Origin: a virus
IMG/VR virus record: IMGVR_UViG_3300035698_009105
Location: 1-50,438 of that record
Length of the DNA: 50,438 nt
Strand: one strand, 5' to 3'
The position numbers and the translations under genes are program-made. How positions within the stretch are numbered: the first letter of the stretch is position 1; each line of letters starts with the position of its first letter. Of the stretch, positions 8,249 to 15,102 are shown piece by piece. The notes beneath the pieces are model-generated. The model was given only the letters and a program-made list of their open reading frames with translations, was not told the DNA's origin and did no database searches.

Positions 8249-8266
8249 GAGATTTACCTCCGTTTA

Positions 8267-8274
8267 GATAAATA
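8267..8274 (+). promoter_or_regulatory. Late-type promoter octamer for the plus-strand homing endonuclease
   Basis: GATAAATA on the plus strand, 35 bases before the ATG of the DUF723/Vsr-like endonuclease gene and within the 5' flank of the DNA polymerase gene. Confidence 0.6.
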
Positions 8275-8309
8275 CAGTTACGTAGACGCATATTACAGAG
8301 GTTTAAGAA

Positions 8310-9059
8310 ATGAGTAAAATACAATCCATCGCCCAAATTGAGCGATTTAAAAAAAGTGCAATAGACCGAAAAAACAAGTTTATTGAAAAAGCTAGTAAGA
8401 TTCATAATAATTTATATTCCTATGACCTTGTTGAGTATAAAGCAGCACAATCCAAGGTTAAAATTGTTTGCCCGATTCATGGTGTTTTTGAAAAAAGAGC
8501 ATGTGATCATATTGGACCGCATAATCAAGGGTGTCAATTCTGCGCACATAACCTGCCATTAACACTTAATGATTTCCAAAAACGTAGTAATGAAAAATAC
8601 AATAATAACTTTAAGATTTTATCATTCACTGGTATCAAAAATCCTGTAACTATTGAATGTAAAGAACATGCCTGTGTATTTACTATAAAAGTTGCCGAGA
8701 ACCACACTAAAAAAGATGGCTGTTGTCCTGTTTGCTTATCCCTTACTCGATTTAGTAATCTAAAACCAGGTAAAATAAGTAAAGCCGAAACTGCATGGTT
8801 AGACACTTTGTTGGTTCCGATGCGCCAAGCACCACTATATTTTGGAGACCGCACTATTCATGTGGATGGATTTGACCCATCCACTAATACAGTCTACGAA
8901 TATTACGGAAGCTATTGGCACGGTGACCCTTCTAAATATGCTCCCGATGAGTGGAACTCTAAAATTGGACTCACTCATGGGGAAATATACAAAGCAACTC
9001 TTCTGCGTGAAGAATTGATTAAATCAAAGTTTAATTTGATTGTAGAATGGTCTACGTAA
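8310..9059 (+). CDS. Homing-type endonuclease with DUF723-like zinc domains and Vsr-like nuclease
   Basis: 249 residues. Residues about 23-75 form a DUF723-like module (F...K-x-HNNLYSYDLVEY...KIVCPIHGVFEKR...GCQFC). A second degenerate copy follows (IECKEHACVF...GCCPVC). The C-terminus VDGFDPSTNTVYEYYGSYWHGDP with a final VEW resembles the Vsr-like/EDxHD nucleases. It is on the opposite strand to its neighbours, directly before the DNA polymerase gene, the usual placement for an intergenic homing gene. The octamer promoter lies 35 bases upstream; the start gives MSKIQSIAQIERF. It is not clearly a copy of the other Vsr-like gene at 5.0-6.0 kb. Confidence 0.75.
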   Translation: MSKIQSIAQIERFKKSAIDRKNKFIEKASKIHNNLYSYDLVEYKAAQSKVKIVCPIHGVFEKRACDHIGPHNQGCQFCAHNLPLTLNDFQKRSNEKYNNNFKILSFTGIKNPVTIECKEHACVFTIKVAENHTKKDGCCPVCLSLTRFSNLKPGKISKAETAWLDTLLVPMRQAPLYFGDRTIHVDGFDPSTNTVYEYYGSYWHGDPSKYAPDEWNSKIGLTHGEIYKATLLREELIKSKFNLIVEWST

Positions 9060-9064
9060 CTCAA

Positions 9065-9274
9065 TTATTTTTCATCCTCAATTGAAAGTATCTTACCGTC
9101 TTTTGCGACACTAATCCTAGAATTAGATCCAGCACCACTAACAATTACTGTTTTTCCAGTTGCTTTATGTATAGTAAGGGCAATAATGTCCTTATCCCCT
9201 AAGTGCTGGGAACTCGTAGCAATAATAATTTCAGTGTGTCCACTGTCAAGTACCATCGATTCAAATTTAATCAT
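9065..9274 (-). CDS. Small hypothetical protein, beta-rich
   Basis: 69 residues (MIKFESMVLDSG...), predicted mostly beta strand. It overlaps the upstream gene by ATGA, so it is translated together with it from the promoter at 9586-9613. It converges with the plus-strand endonuclease gene with only 5 bases between stops. No family recognised. Confidence 0.6.
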   Translation of the reverse strand: MIKFESMVLDSGHTEIIIATSSQHLGDKDIIALTIHKATGKTVIVSGAGSNSRISVAKDGKILSIEDEK

Positions 9275-9537
9275 AGTGTTTTCCCCACAGCATCGAGAAT
9301 GGTTTCCAAAGCATCAAAGTCATGTTGTGCATCTTGGAATTTTGCTTTATGTGCGATGGATATAGCTTTGTTGAGGATTGACGCTTTAATGTCTAATTCT
9401 TCTGCGTGTGCTTTAACTGTTTCACGCAAGCCTGTTTTAAGTGCGTCTACTTCGTATGCTGTTTGCACACCGTCATCAATTAGTCTTTTAAGTCTTGCAA
9501 CTTCCTCTGCGTTAAAGGAACGGTTAAACTCTGTCAT
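9271..9537 (-). CDS. Small helical protein, possibly T4 DsbA-like DNA-binding protein
   Basis: 88 residues, entirely helical: EEVARLKRLIDDGVQ, then LRETVKAHAEELDIKASILNKAISIAHK and a C-terminal FDALETILDAVG. Length (T4 DsbA is 89) and the pattern 'LK-x-L-I-x-x-G ... K-A-x-A-E-E-L-D-I' match the small protein of T4-like marine phages annotated DsbA, a dsDNA-binding helper of late transcription. This is pattern recognition only. Driven by a sigma70 promoter about 50 bases upstream. Confidence 0.55.
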   Translation of the reverse strand: MTEFNRSFNAEEVARLKRLIDDGVQTAYEVDALKTGLRETVKAHAEELDIKASILNKAISIAHKAKFQDAQHDFDALETILDAVGKTL

Positions 9538-9585
9538 TTAAATACCTCTGTTATTATAGTTATAATATTTATTTTTAATAGGACT

Positions 9586-9613
9586 ATTATAACAGAGTTT
9601 GCGGAAAAGTCAA
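9586..9613 (-). promoter_or_regulatory. Sigma70-type promoter
   Basis: TTGACT (9608-9613), 16-base spacer, TATAAT (9586-9591) on the minus strand, upstream of the DsbA-like gene. Confidence 0.8.
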
Positions 9614-9645
9614 GTATTACAGTAAGTTACCTGATAATGCAGTCA

Positions 9646-9670
9646 TAAAAAGCCCCAAATTAATGAGGCT
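9646..9670 (-). terminator. Rho-independent terminator
   Basis: Minus-strand AGCCTC, an 8-base loop, then GGGGCT (6-bp stem with a G-U pair) followed by four T. It closes the transcript of the 9.7-11.0 kb genes just before the next promoter. An almost identical hairpin lies at 11066-11091. Confidence 0.75.
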
Positions 9671-9685
9671 CATAACCGTATTAGA

Positions 9686-9835
9686 TTACTTTTCAACTTC
9701 GTTTTCGTTACTATTGCGTGACCCACCGCCTGATGTGGTTTTTATTTGGTCATCAACGTCTTTTTTCTTATCCTTACTTCTTTTGTATATTACAGCTACT
9801 ACAATGGCGATTAAAACTATTACTAAATATTCCAT
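9686..9835 (-). CDS. Small single-pass membrane protein
   Basis: 49 residues: MEYLVIVLIAIVVAVIYKR, a transmembrane helix, then a lysine/aspartate-rich and serine/glycine-rich tail. The ATG overlaps the stop of the upstream gene (TAATG). It ends just before a terminator. Function unknown; N-in or N-out topology cannot be settled, although the KRSKDKKK stretch after the helix suggests a cytoplasmic tail. Confidence 0.6.
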   Translation of the reverse strand: MEYLVIVLIAIVVAVIYKRSKDKKKDVDDQIKTTSGGGSRNSNENEVEK

Positions 9836-10206
9836 TACCTTTTTCCTTTTAGTTGTATACCTTTTATTCTTGCATATTTAATTAATTCATTATGCCCAAA
9901 TGGACCACGTAGGCCTAATTGGTCTCTGGTTGGAGCGCCAAGCCTAATAAATAATTCAACATCAGCTTCAGAAGGATCACCATATGGAGTCCAGTCCATC
10001 GGGTAATTCTTGCCTGCAGGTGTAGTAACACTATGAAACTTTTTAAGCACGTTGCCGTCTGTTTCTTCCTCAGATTGGAACGCATATTCTTTACCGTTAA
10101 CAACTACACTATAAGCAGAATCACCACTAGCTTCCTCTATACTGTCATAACTTGGCTGGCTAGATTTATAATCGTCTTTCTTCCAAAATATTTCGCTAAT
10201 TTTCAT
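9835..10206 (-). CDS. Hypothetical protein
   Basis: 123 residues beginning MKISEIFWKKDD. The MKI-x-E-I/L start is common to small T4-like phage proteins. The middle has a beta-rich stretch (SVVVNGKEYAFQSEE); the C-terminus contains GLRGPFGHNELIKYARIKG, a helix with several basic residues. No family recognised. Confidence 0.6.
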   Translation of the reverse strand: MKISEIFWKKDDYKSSQPSYDSIEEASGDSAYSVVVNGKEYAFQSEEETDGNVLKKFHSVTTPAGKNYPMDWTPYGDPSEADVELFIRLGAPTRDQLGLRGPFGHNELIKYARIKGIQLKGKR

Positions 10207-10298
10207 AGTTTTTAACTTCCACGTTTTTCTTTCCTTTGAGCATTTTTAGCCCTAAGTATAGCATCCCGTTCTTCTGGGTATTTTGCTATTTTCCTGTT

Positions 10299-10607
10299 TT
10301 ATTGTGCGTCAGTGCTAGCCTCAAATTCAAATTCAAAATCAAATTCTTTATCGAGTTCCATAGCTATAAGATCGCCATCTTCTTCTGTAATATCCTCTGC
10401 TAATACTACTTCGTATATATTTTCGTCATTGTTATTATATGCAATAACTTCAACATTTATCACTTTTCCAGCGTCGTCATCAAATGCAGTAACTAGCTTA
10501 GTATGCACTATGCTTTGAACTATGTCAAAAAAAGTAATTACTTGTTCGTTTTCTAACTCAATGTCAGTAATAAACCTACAAAAATGCTTTGAGAATTTTT
10601 CGTTCAT
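10299..10607 (-). CDS. Hypothetical acidic protein, predicted leaderless mRNA
   Basis: 102 residues, strongly acidic (AEDITEEDGDLIAMELDKEFDFEFEFEAS near the C-terminus). Its ATG is just 5 bases after the GATAAATA octamer and has no ribosome site, which predicts translation from a leaderless transcript. Downstream of the TAA the same frame stays open for 28 more codons rich in K and R (10212-10298) without any ATG. Confidence 0.6.
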   Translation of the reverse strand: MNEKFSKHFCRFITDIELENEQVITFFDIVQSIVHTKLVTAFDDDAGKVINVEVIAYNNNDENIYEVVLAEDITEEDGDLIAMELDKEFDFEFEFEASTDAQ

Positions 10608-10612
10608 ACGTC

Positions 10613-10620
10613 TATTTATC
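10613..10620 (-). promoter_or_regulatory. Late-type promoter octamer, 5 bases before a start codon
   Basis: GATAAATA on the minus strand with the ATG at 10607. If it acts like the T4 late -10 box, transcription would begin at or next to the start codon. Confidence 0.6.
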
Positions 10621-10659
10621 TAGACTTACTTTTTAAGTCCGCCTTTTCCTGTTTGCTAT

Positions 10660-11013
10660 TTATTTTTTAGACATATACGTGGTGAATCCCATGTATGCAC
10701 CAACAACACCTGCTTGAGCTATGTAAAATAACCCAAGTAAGTCAGCAAGAGCTGAAACTCTGCCTTCTGTTAGTAATGGAGTAAACAACACAATAGTAAA
10801 AATTAACATAGATGCCATAGCAATCCACGCCATACGCTTCTGTGTGTCAGCTTTTTCTTCTCGTAATTCTAATTCTAGTCGTTCACGTTTTTCAGCAAGG
10901 TCTTCTTGTCGAACATCTCCTTCTAGATACTCTAATGTATCTTTAACAATTTCTTCTCTTTCGGCTGCTTTACTTGCACCTATGTTTACGTTTATGTTTT
11001 TTTCGTCTGCCAT
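10660..11013 (-). CDS. Two-helix membrane protein with N-terminal coiled coil, holin-like topology
   Basis: 117 residues. Residues 15-60 are charged and helical (EERE, ERLELELREEKAD), followed by two membrane segments (about 62-82, MAWIAMASMLIFTIVLF, and about 89-110, GLFYIAQAGVVGAYMGF) and a short KK tail. Size and two-TM layout are compatible with a holin, as is late-type transcription from the octamer 33 bases upstream, but similar small membrane proteins of unknown role are common in marine T4-like phages. The spanin genes lie elsewhere (22.2-23.1 kb). Confidence 0.6.
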   Translation of the reverse strand: MADEKNINVNIGASKAAEREEIVKDTLEYLEGDVRQEDLAEKRERLELELREEKADTQKRMAWIAMASMLIFTIVLFTPLLTEGRVSALADLLGLFYIAQAGVVGAYMGFTTYMSKK

Positions 11014-11046
11014 GATATGCGCCTACCTATGTTACTCTACTAACTG

Positions 11047-11054
11047 TATTTATC
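11047..11054 (-). promoter_or_regulatory. Late-type promoter octamer
   Basis: GATAAATA on the minus strand, 33 bases before the two-helix membrane protein gene. Confidence 0.65.
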
Positions 11055-11065
11055 AAAATAGCTCA

Positions 11066-11091
11066 CAAAAAAGCCCCACGTTAATGAGGCT
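11066..11091 (-). terminator. Rho-independent terminator
   Basis: Minus-strand AGCCTC, an 8-base loop, then GGGGCT and six T. It would end transcripts arriving from the exported-protein genes at 12.1-13.9 kb. Near-duplicate of the terminator at 9646-9670. Confidence 0.75.
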
Positions 11092-11147
11092 AGTAAATAA
11101 GAACCTCTCCTTAACCGTTAAGTAAGAGGAGAGGAGGTGTTATGCTG

Positions 11148-11249
11148 TTAGTTAGACGCTTGTGATGCCATATCACGTGCCTGTCGCTCTGCTAGCAGTG
11201 TTTCGTAACCCTCATTGTCCAAGTGCGTAATAGCTAACCACGCATGGGT
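11148..11249 (-). pseudogene. Displaced 3' end of the cytochrome/monooxygenase-like gene
   Basis: 33 codons plus stop with no start: THAWLAITHLDNEGYETL and onwards to SQASN. They match the C-terminus of the 447-residue protein encoded at 12124-13467 (THAWLSISHF...), which has 32 residues from that point. Homology starts exactly at Thr-His-Ala-Trp-Leu and not before. The HNH endonuclease gene lies between the two copies. The simplest reading is that the homing gene arrived with its own version of the target gene's 3' end, leaving the old end stranded. A strong stem (CCTCTCCT paired with AGGAGAGG, 11104-11134) lies just downstream of it. Confidence 0.7.
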
Positions 11250-11275
11250 TATTAGTGCATAAAATTACAAAATAT

Positions 11276-11283
11276 GATAAATA
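11276..11283 (+). promoter_or_regulatory. Late-type promoter octamer for the HNH endonuclease
   Basis: GATAAATA on the plus strand, 60 bases before the HNH endonuclease ATG. With the flanking terminator (11066-11091), a hairpin and the gene remnant, it accounts for the otherwise gene-free 11014-11343 stretch. Confidence 0.6.
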
Positions 11284-11343
11284 AATGTGTAGATCGCGTA
11301 TTGACGTACCATCTACTCTAATGCTAAAAAAGGAGCACCAGCA

Positions 11344-12123
11344 ATGATATTTATCATCAACAAATATACTACTCTGTATTATTTGATTATTGAATCAGCA
11401 AAAGCAAACCAATTCAATGGTTACACAGAAGCACACCATATTATTCCTAAGTCGTTAAACGGGCCTAACACTAAGGCTAATCTAGTAAATCTTTCAGCAA
11501 GACAACATTGGCTTGTTCATAAACTGTTGACTAAGATGACAACTGGAAACAGCAAGCGTAAAATGATGTATGCGTTTGGCATGTTTCGCGTCAACAAAAC
11601 AGGAGACAGAGTTCTTACTAGTAAACAATATACTGAATCTAGAGAAGCTTTCATTGAAGCACATAGTAACAGAATAGTGTCTGGCATCACAAGAGAACGA
11701 CTTAGAAAAGCAAATACTAACCAACCAAAAGATCACACTTGTGCTCATTGTAATAATGATTTTACTAAAGGGAAATTTAATCAGTTTCATGGCGGTAAAT
11801 GCAAGATGAATCCAAATGTTGATCTTGTTATGTTAGAAGAACGCAGATTATCTAGAAAAAAATCTGACGATGTTAAGGAAAGAATGAGTCTGCGACATCA
11901 AGGAACGTGTAATCCATTTTATGGTAGAACGCACACTGAAGAAACTAAGGCAAATATGAAGGGCCGAACTGCACATAATAAAGGGAAGCCCATGTCTAAG
12001 AATCAACGGGACCAACTGTCAGCAAAAAGAAAGGGCCGTAAATGGTATTACGACCCTGTTACTTTAAAATCTAAACAATCGTACACCAAGCCTAAAGACT
12101 GGGTACCTGGAAGAAAACTTTAA
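11344..12123 (+). CDS. HNH homing endonuclease with NUMOD3-type DNA-binding motifs
   Basis: 259 residues. EAHHIIPKSLNGPN at about residue 30 followed by NLVNLSARQHWLVHKLL is the HNH (AHH-type) active site. CAHCNNDFTKGKF...GGKC at about 138 is a zinc-finger-like module. NPFYGRTHTEETKANMKG and HNKGKPMSKNQRDQLSAKRKG at 195-235 are NUMOD3-like helices that contact DNA in homing enzymes such as I-TevI relatives. The start has GGAG 11 bases upstream. It is antisense to all neighbours and ends one base before the stop of the monooxygenase-like gene. Confidence 0.85.
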   Translation: MIFIINKYTTLYYLIIESAKANQFNGYTEAHHIIPKSLNGPNTKANLVNLSARQHWLVHKLLTKMTTGNSKRKMMYAFGMFRVNKTGDRVLTSKQYTESREAFIEAHSNRIVSGITRERLRKANTNQPKDHTCAHCNNDFTKGKFNQFHGGKCKMNPNVDLVMLEERRLSRKKSDDVKERMSLRHQGTCNPFYGRTHTEETKANMKGRTAHNKGKPMSKNQRDQLSAKRKGRKWYYDPVTLKSKQSYTKPKDWVPGRKL

Positions 12124-13467
12124 TTATTTCTTAAGGTACCCGCCTCGGTCAGCAACCAATTTATCAAAATCAGTTTGTGCGTCAGGACCTTCGAAGTGCG
12201 ATATTGAAAGCCAAGCATGTGTCATTTCGTCTCCAGTGCGTGATCCGCCAACTACCCACATATCAGGGTCAGGATTGTTTTTGTTTGCTGATGTATTATC
12301 ATACCATTGGCGAAGTATTAGTACGGCTCCAGCAGGTAACAATGGCGCTGCATCTGGTGAGTATAAGTGACTGTGATGCCACGTAGCTGACCATTTAGAA
12401 ACTTGACTAATTGCTACTGTTTTACCAGTTTCAGGATAGAAAATCTCCAAGCTTGCTGCATTCATTCTTAAATGGCCATGCGGTTGAAAGCTATCAATGC
12501 GCACAGGATGGTCAAAAGTATGAAACCCCTGTGTCATGTAGTAACCATTAGGTGGAATAACCATATCGTCTTGTTCGTCAATCTTGTATAAGCTTAAATT
12601 TTGCTTATACTTTAGATTAGCTTCTTCTTCTTTAGTATGGAACCAAATACCAATTTCAACAACGTTATCTTTAAGAACTGTTCCTGGTGCTGGTGCTAAT
12701 GCTCCAAGTCCACCTGGAAACATATGTATATCCCACGCTACTTGAGAATTGGCCGGTAATGTTCGACATACTCCTTCAGGAACAATCTCTCCCCACTTTC
12801 CCATCGCATATTCAGTTAACATACCAAATGGTGTGCCATCTTCTAATTGTACGGATGAGTTAGCGTGATGTACTGTGCCTTTAGCATCGCCTCTTGGTTT
12901 AACTTGTACCGCTTTAATGCATCGATCTTCTGTTAATCTAGTAGGAACATTATGCTTATGCCATATATCATTGCCGCTTGCTGGAATATCAATAGGAACT
13001 GATCCAATAATAGTATCAGGTTGTCCTAACTCTGATGCAAAGCTCCATTCATCTGGGTCTCTAGTATCAGCTGGTGGCGGGGTAACATCTTTTGGGCCAA
13101 GTGCTGCGCCGGAATCAACCCATGCAACAATTGTATCAATTTCTTCTTGCTTAAGTCGCCAGTCGCCTTGCAAGTCTTGTACACCAATACCATGATCATA
13201 AGCATACGGAGGCATTTCGCGCTCTGCTACTTTATATGATATTAGTGGAGCCCATGGTCGTATTTGGTCATATGTTTCAAACTTCATTGGGCCAATGCCG
13301 CCTTCTTGATGACAAACTACGCAGTTTTCATTCATGATCTCTGCTACGTCTTCGTTATAAGTAGGTGGTCTACTTGCGTTTTGTGCCATTGCTACACTAC
13401 TCAGCAACATTGCAAGTATAATTGCGGGAATACCGCGGGTTAGGTTATTTCTTCCTGCTCTAAACAT
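12124..13467 (-). CDS. Exported heme-c / copper type II ascorbate-dependent monooxygenase-like protein
   Basis: 447 residues. A signal peptide (GIPAIILAMLLSSVAMAQ) ends near residue 29. A c-type cytochrome domain follows with CVVCH at about 49-53 (heme attachment) and a later methionine (EREMPPYA). The rest looks like the peptidylglycine/dopamine monooxygenase fold: VHHAN near 200, WDIHMFPGG, PHGHLRMNA near 331 and WHHSHLYSP near 360 supply histidines suited to two copper sites. Proteins with this pairing are known in bacteria, usually with unknown substrates. I know of no characterised phage example. It has its own late octamer and AAAGGAG ribosome site, and its 3' end has been rebuilt by homing. 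Confidence 0.7.
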   Translation of the reverse strand: MFRAGRNNLTRGIPAIILAMLLSSVAMAQNASRPPTYNEDVAEIMNENCVVCHQEGGIGPMKFETYDQIRPWAPLISYKVAEREMPPYAYDHGIGVQDLQGDWRLKQEEIDTIVAWVDSGAALGPKDVTPPPADTRDPDEWSFASELGQPDTIIGSVPIDIPASGNDIWHKHNVPTRLTEDRCIKAVQVKPRGDAKGTVHHANSSVQLEDGTPFGMLTEYAMGKWGEIVPEGVCRTLPANSQVAWDIHMFPGGLGALAPAPGTVLKDNVVEIGIWFHTKEEEANLKYKQNLSLYKIDEQDDMVIPPNGYYMTQGFHTFDHPVRIDSFQPHGHLRMNAASLEIFYPETGKTVAISQVSKWSATWHHSHLYSPDAAPLLPAGAVLILRQWYDNTSANKNNPDPDMWVVGGSRTGDEMTHAWLSISHFEGPDAQTDFDKLVADRGGYLKK

Positions 13468-13484
13468 TTAATTCTCCTTTATTT

Positions 13485-13492
13485 TATTTATC
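13485..13492 (-). promoter_or_regulatory. Late-type promoter octamer
   Basis: GATAAATA on the minus strand, 17 bases before the ATG of the heme/copper protein gene, with AAAGGAG in the short leader. Confidence 0.65.
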
Positions 13493-13513
13493 AATTAAAT
13501 AACAACTTAATGA

Positions 13514-13858
13514 CTAGCTTCGGTCGCCAAGTATATTAAACACTTGTTTAATAATTACAGTTGGTCTGCTATAAATGTCAACAAATTCTACAATTACTAT
13601 TGCGTTAATTGGTTTCATTAATATTCCCATATCAGCAACCCATTTTGCAGAAGCTATTTCTCGTGTCTTTCCATTTTCGTTTAGTAATGTGAACCGCATC
13701 GTTCCGTGTAAGCTAGTTTTACAAACTAACGATTGAAATAATCCGGGTTCTTCTTGTACAGTACAAACAAGCTCAGATTTTGTTGGTAATACGTCCTGAG
13801 CCATTCCTGACGAACTGAATATAAGTGCTGCAAGCAATAAATAGTTTATTAATCTCAT
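13514..13858 (-). CDS. Small exported protein of unknown function
   Basis: 114 residues with a signal peptide (INYLLLAALIFSSSGMAQ, cleavage near residue 20). The mature part has two cysteines (ELVCTVQ and SLVCKTS) that could form a disulfide and a beta-rich pattern ending in a hydrophobic stretch (MKPINAIVIVEFVDIY). It has its own octamer promoter and sits directly before the exported heme/copper gene, so the two may act together in the periplasm. No family recognised. Confidence 0.65.
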   Translation of the reverse strand: MRLINYLLLAALIFSSSGMAQDVLPTKSELVCTVQEEPGLFQSLVCKTSLHGTMRFTLLNENGKTREIASAKWVADMGILMKPINAIVIVEFVDIYSRPTVIIKQVFNILGDRS

Positions 13859-13880
13859 ATTTTCTCCAATGGATTAATAG

Positions 13881-13888
13881 TATTTATC
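13881..13888 (-). promoter_or_regulatory. Late-type promoter octamer
   Basis: GATAAATA on the minus strand, 22 bases before the small exported protein gene, with GGAG in the leader. Confidence 0.65.
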
Positions 13889-13898
13889 TATGCTTCAA

Positions 13899-14531
13899 TT
13901 ACTGTGGTGGAAATTTAATCCTATTTATAAAGGTTTCATTAAATCCTGTGTATGTGTTTGTTACGTGTGGCCTAACCATACCTGAGACTATATATGTGTT
14001 GTTCACTTCCATTGATTTAGCGGCAAAAAACTTAATAAGGTTTTCATCTTCATCAGTACAGCATACTAACCATTTATCAAATCGGTGCATATTTTTAATA
14101 AATCTAATTTTTAATGATTTAGTAATTCGGTCACCTTGGTTACCAACAAACTCACTAGTCTTACCAATTATTTGTTCCTCGTAGTACCAGTCGTCAGCCA
14201 CTGATGTCTTTAAATACATATCCGGCATCGACGCTGCTATGTTCATCATTTTAGGATCAAACACTTCTACGACTACTATATTTAATATCTTATCTTCATA
14301 ATCAGAAAGATTACGCTCAAATTGTTTTAATCCTAATCCTTTAAGGTATTTAATTACTTTATGTGCTAAAATCTTGTCTTCTTCAATAACCTCAATTTCT
14401 TCTTCACCAAAGAAATGGCCATATGCAATTATTTTATTAGGCCGCTTCACATCGTCTTCTTTAAAGTAGCCACTATTTTCTCTATGTATTGCGCAACAAA
14501 CCGAAATTACATCTATCGTTTTTAAATCCAT
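13899..14531 (-). CDS. Hypothetical protein with a possible OB-fold C-terminus
   Basis: 210 residues from MDLKTIDVISVCCAIHRENSGYF. I chose this ATG because the upstream small gene's stop is one base before it. The C-terminal segment (YIVSGMVRPHVTNTYTGFNETFINRI) resembles the 'G-x-V-K-x-H-x-x-Y-x-G-x-K-x-T' endings of phage OB-fold proteins that bind nucleic acids; this is inference. Two cysteine pairs (VCC at residue 11-12 and VCC near 160) stand out. Function unknown. Confidence 0.6.
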   Translation of the reverse strand: MDLKTIDVISVCCAIHRENSGYFKEDDVKRPNKIIAYGHFFGEEEIEVIEEDKILAHKVIKYLKGLGLKQFERNLSDYEDKILNIVVVEVFDPKMMNIAASMPDMYLKTSVADDWYYEEQIIGKTSEFVGNQGDRITKSLKIRFIKNMHRFDKWLVCCTDEDENLIKFFAAKSMEVNNTYIVSGMVRPHVTNTYTGFNETFINRIKFPPQ

Positions 14532-14532
14532 A

Positions 14533-14661
14533 TTAATTAGCCGCCAGTAATACACCAAAAAATATAAGCCAGCCAGCGCCGGCGACTCCTGAAATCATAC
14601 CCCACATACCAATTGCCATCATGGCAATACCAGCTACAGTTTCTTTATCTAAATCTTTCAT
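14533..14661 (-). CDS. Small hydrophobic membrane protein
   Basis: 42 residues. After MKDLDKETVAG, a long glycine- and methionine-rich hydrophobic stretch (IAMMAIGMWGMISGVAGAG and a second WLIFFGVLLAA) could span the membrane once or twice. GGAGAAAC ribosome site. Its ATG overlaps the stop of the upstream gene (ATGA). Too short to assign. Confidence 0.6.
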   Translation of the reverse strand: MKDLDKETVAGIAMMAIGMWGMISGVAGAGWLIFFGVLLAAN

Positions 14662-14902
14662 TTAAGTTTCTCCAAAAACAATTTACCAAGATCTGTAATA
14701 ATTAATCGAGTTGTTGATGCTAAAGAATAAGCATGCCCATTATGTGTTCTGGTACGGATAACAAACTTCTTTTTTAAAAGATGAGATATGTCAGCATCTT
14801 TAGTTGTGTGCCATCCTTTTTATTTACAATTACGCCACCACACTGTGTTCGCTCGTCTATTGTTCTAAGTAAGTCAATAGCCCGCTCTTTAGTATATCTC
14901 AC
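14658..14902 (-). CDS. Small protein split over two frames: -1 frameshift or sequence error
   Basis: A GTG at 14902 with GGAAG upstream opens a frame (VRYTKERAIDLLRTIDERTQ...) that stops early. Sequence resembling a continuation (GWHTTKDADISHLL...LEKLK) is in the -1 frame and ends with an ATGA overlap to the next gene. The frames meet at a run of five A followed by GG (14815-14821 on the plus strand as CCTTTTT), at codons AAT AAA AAG. A single -1 slip gives a smooth 81-residue, basic, winged-helix-like protein. It may be programmed frameshifting, a true mutation, or a homopolymer error. Confidence 0.45.
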
Positions 14903-14940
14903 GATGTGCGACTTCCTATGCTGTTTCATTATTTATTTGT

Positions 14941-15102
14941 TTAAGAATCATCAATATACAGTCCTTCGTCATCTCTTATGGGATTAAAATTAGCAACAGG
15001 TTCAGGCGGTAAGCACACAGTTTCAAGAAACTCATTTATTCCATGAGACACTCTATCGAATGTTTCATTTGGTTCCCTATATGTAACTAAGTAAATCTTC
15101 AT
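14941..15102 (-). CDS. Small hypothetical protein
   Basis: 53 residues (MKIYLVTYREPNETFDRVSHG...), acidic at the C-terminus (IRDDEGLYIDDS). The ATG overlaps the stop of the upstream gene by ATGA, supporting that it is real. No family recognised. Confidence 0.55.
   Translation of the reverse strand: MKIYLVTYREPNETFDRVSHGINEFLETVCLPPEPVANFNPIRDDEGLYIDDS

Noticed and set aside
10104-10206. Second forward frame opposite the gene at 9835-10206
   Set aside because: Low complexity, no ribosome site and antisense to a better supported gene.
11100-11135. CCTCTCCT/AGGAGAGG stem as a terminator
   Set aside because: The stem is strong but not followed by T on either strand; it is kept only as a note in the gene-remnant entry.
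11148-12222. Group I intron carrying the HNH gene in the heme/copper gene
   Set aside because: The heme/copper gene keeps its own complete 3' end and stop next to the HNH gene, so no splicing is needed; duplication of the 3' end by homing explains the data better.
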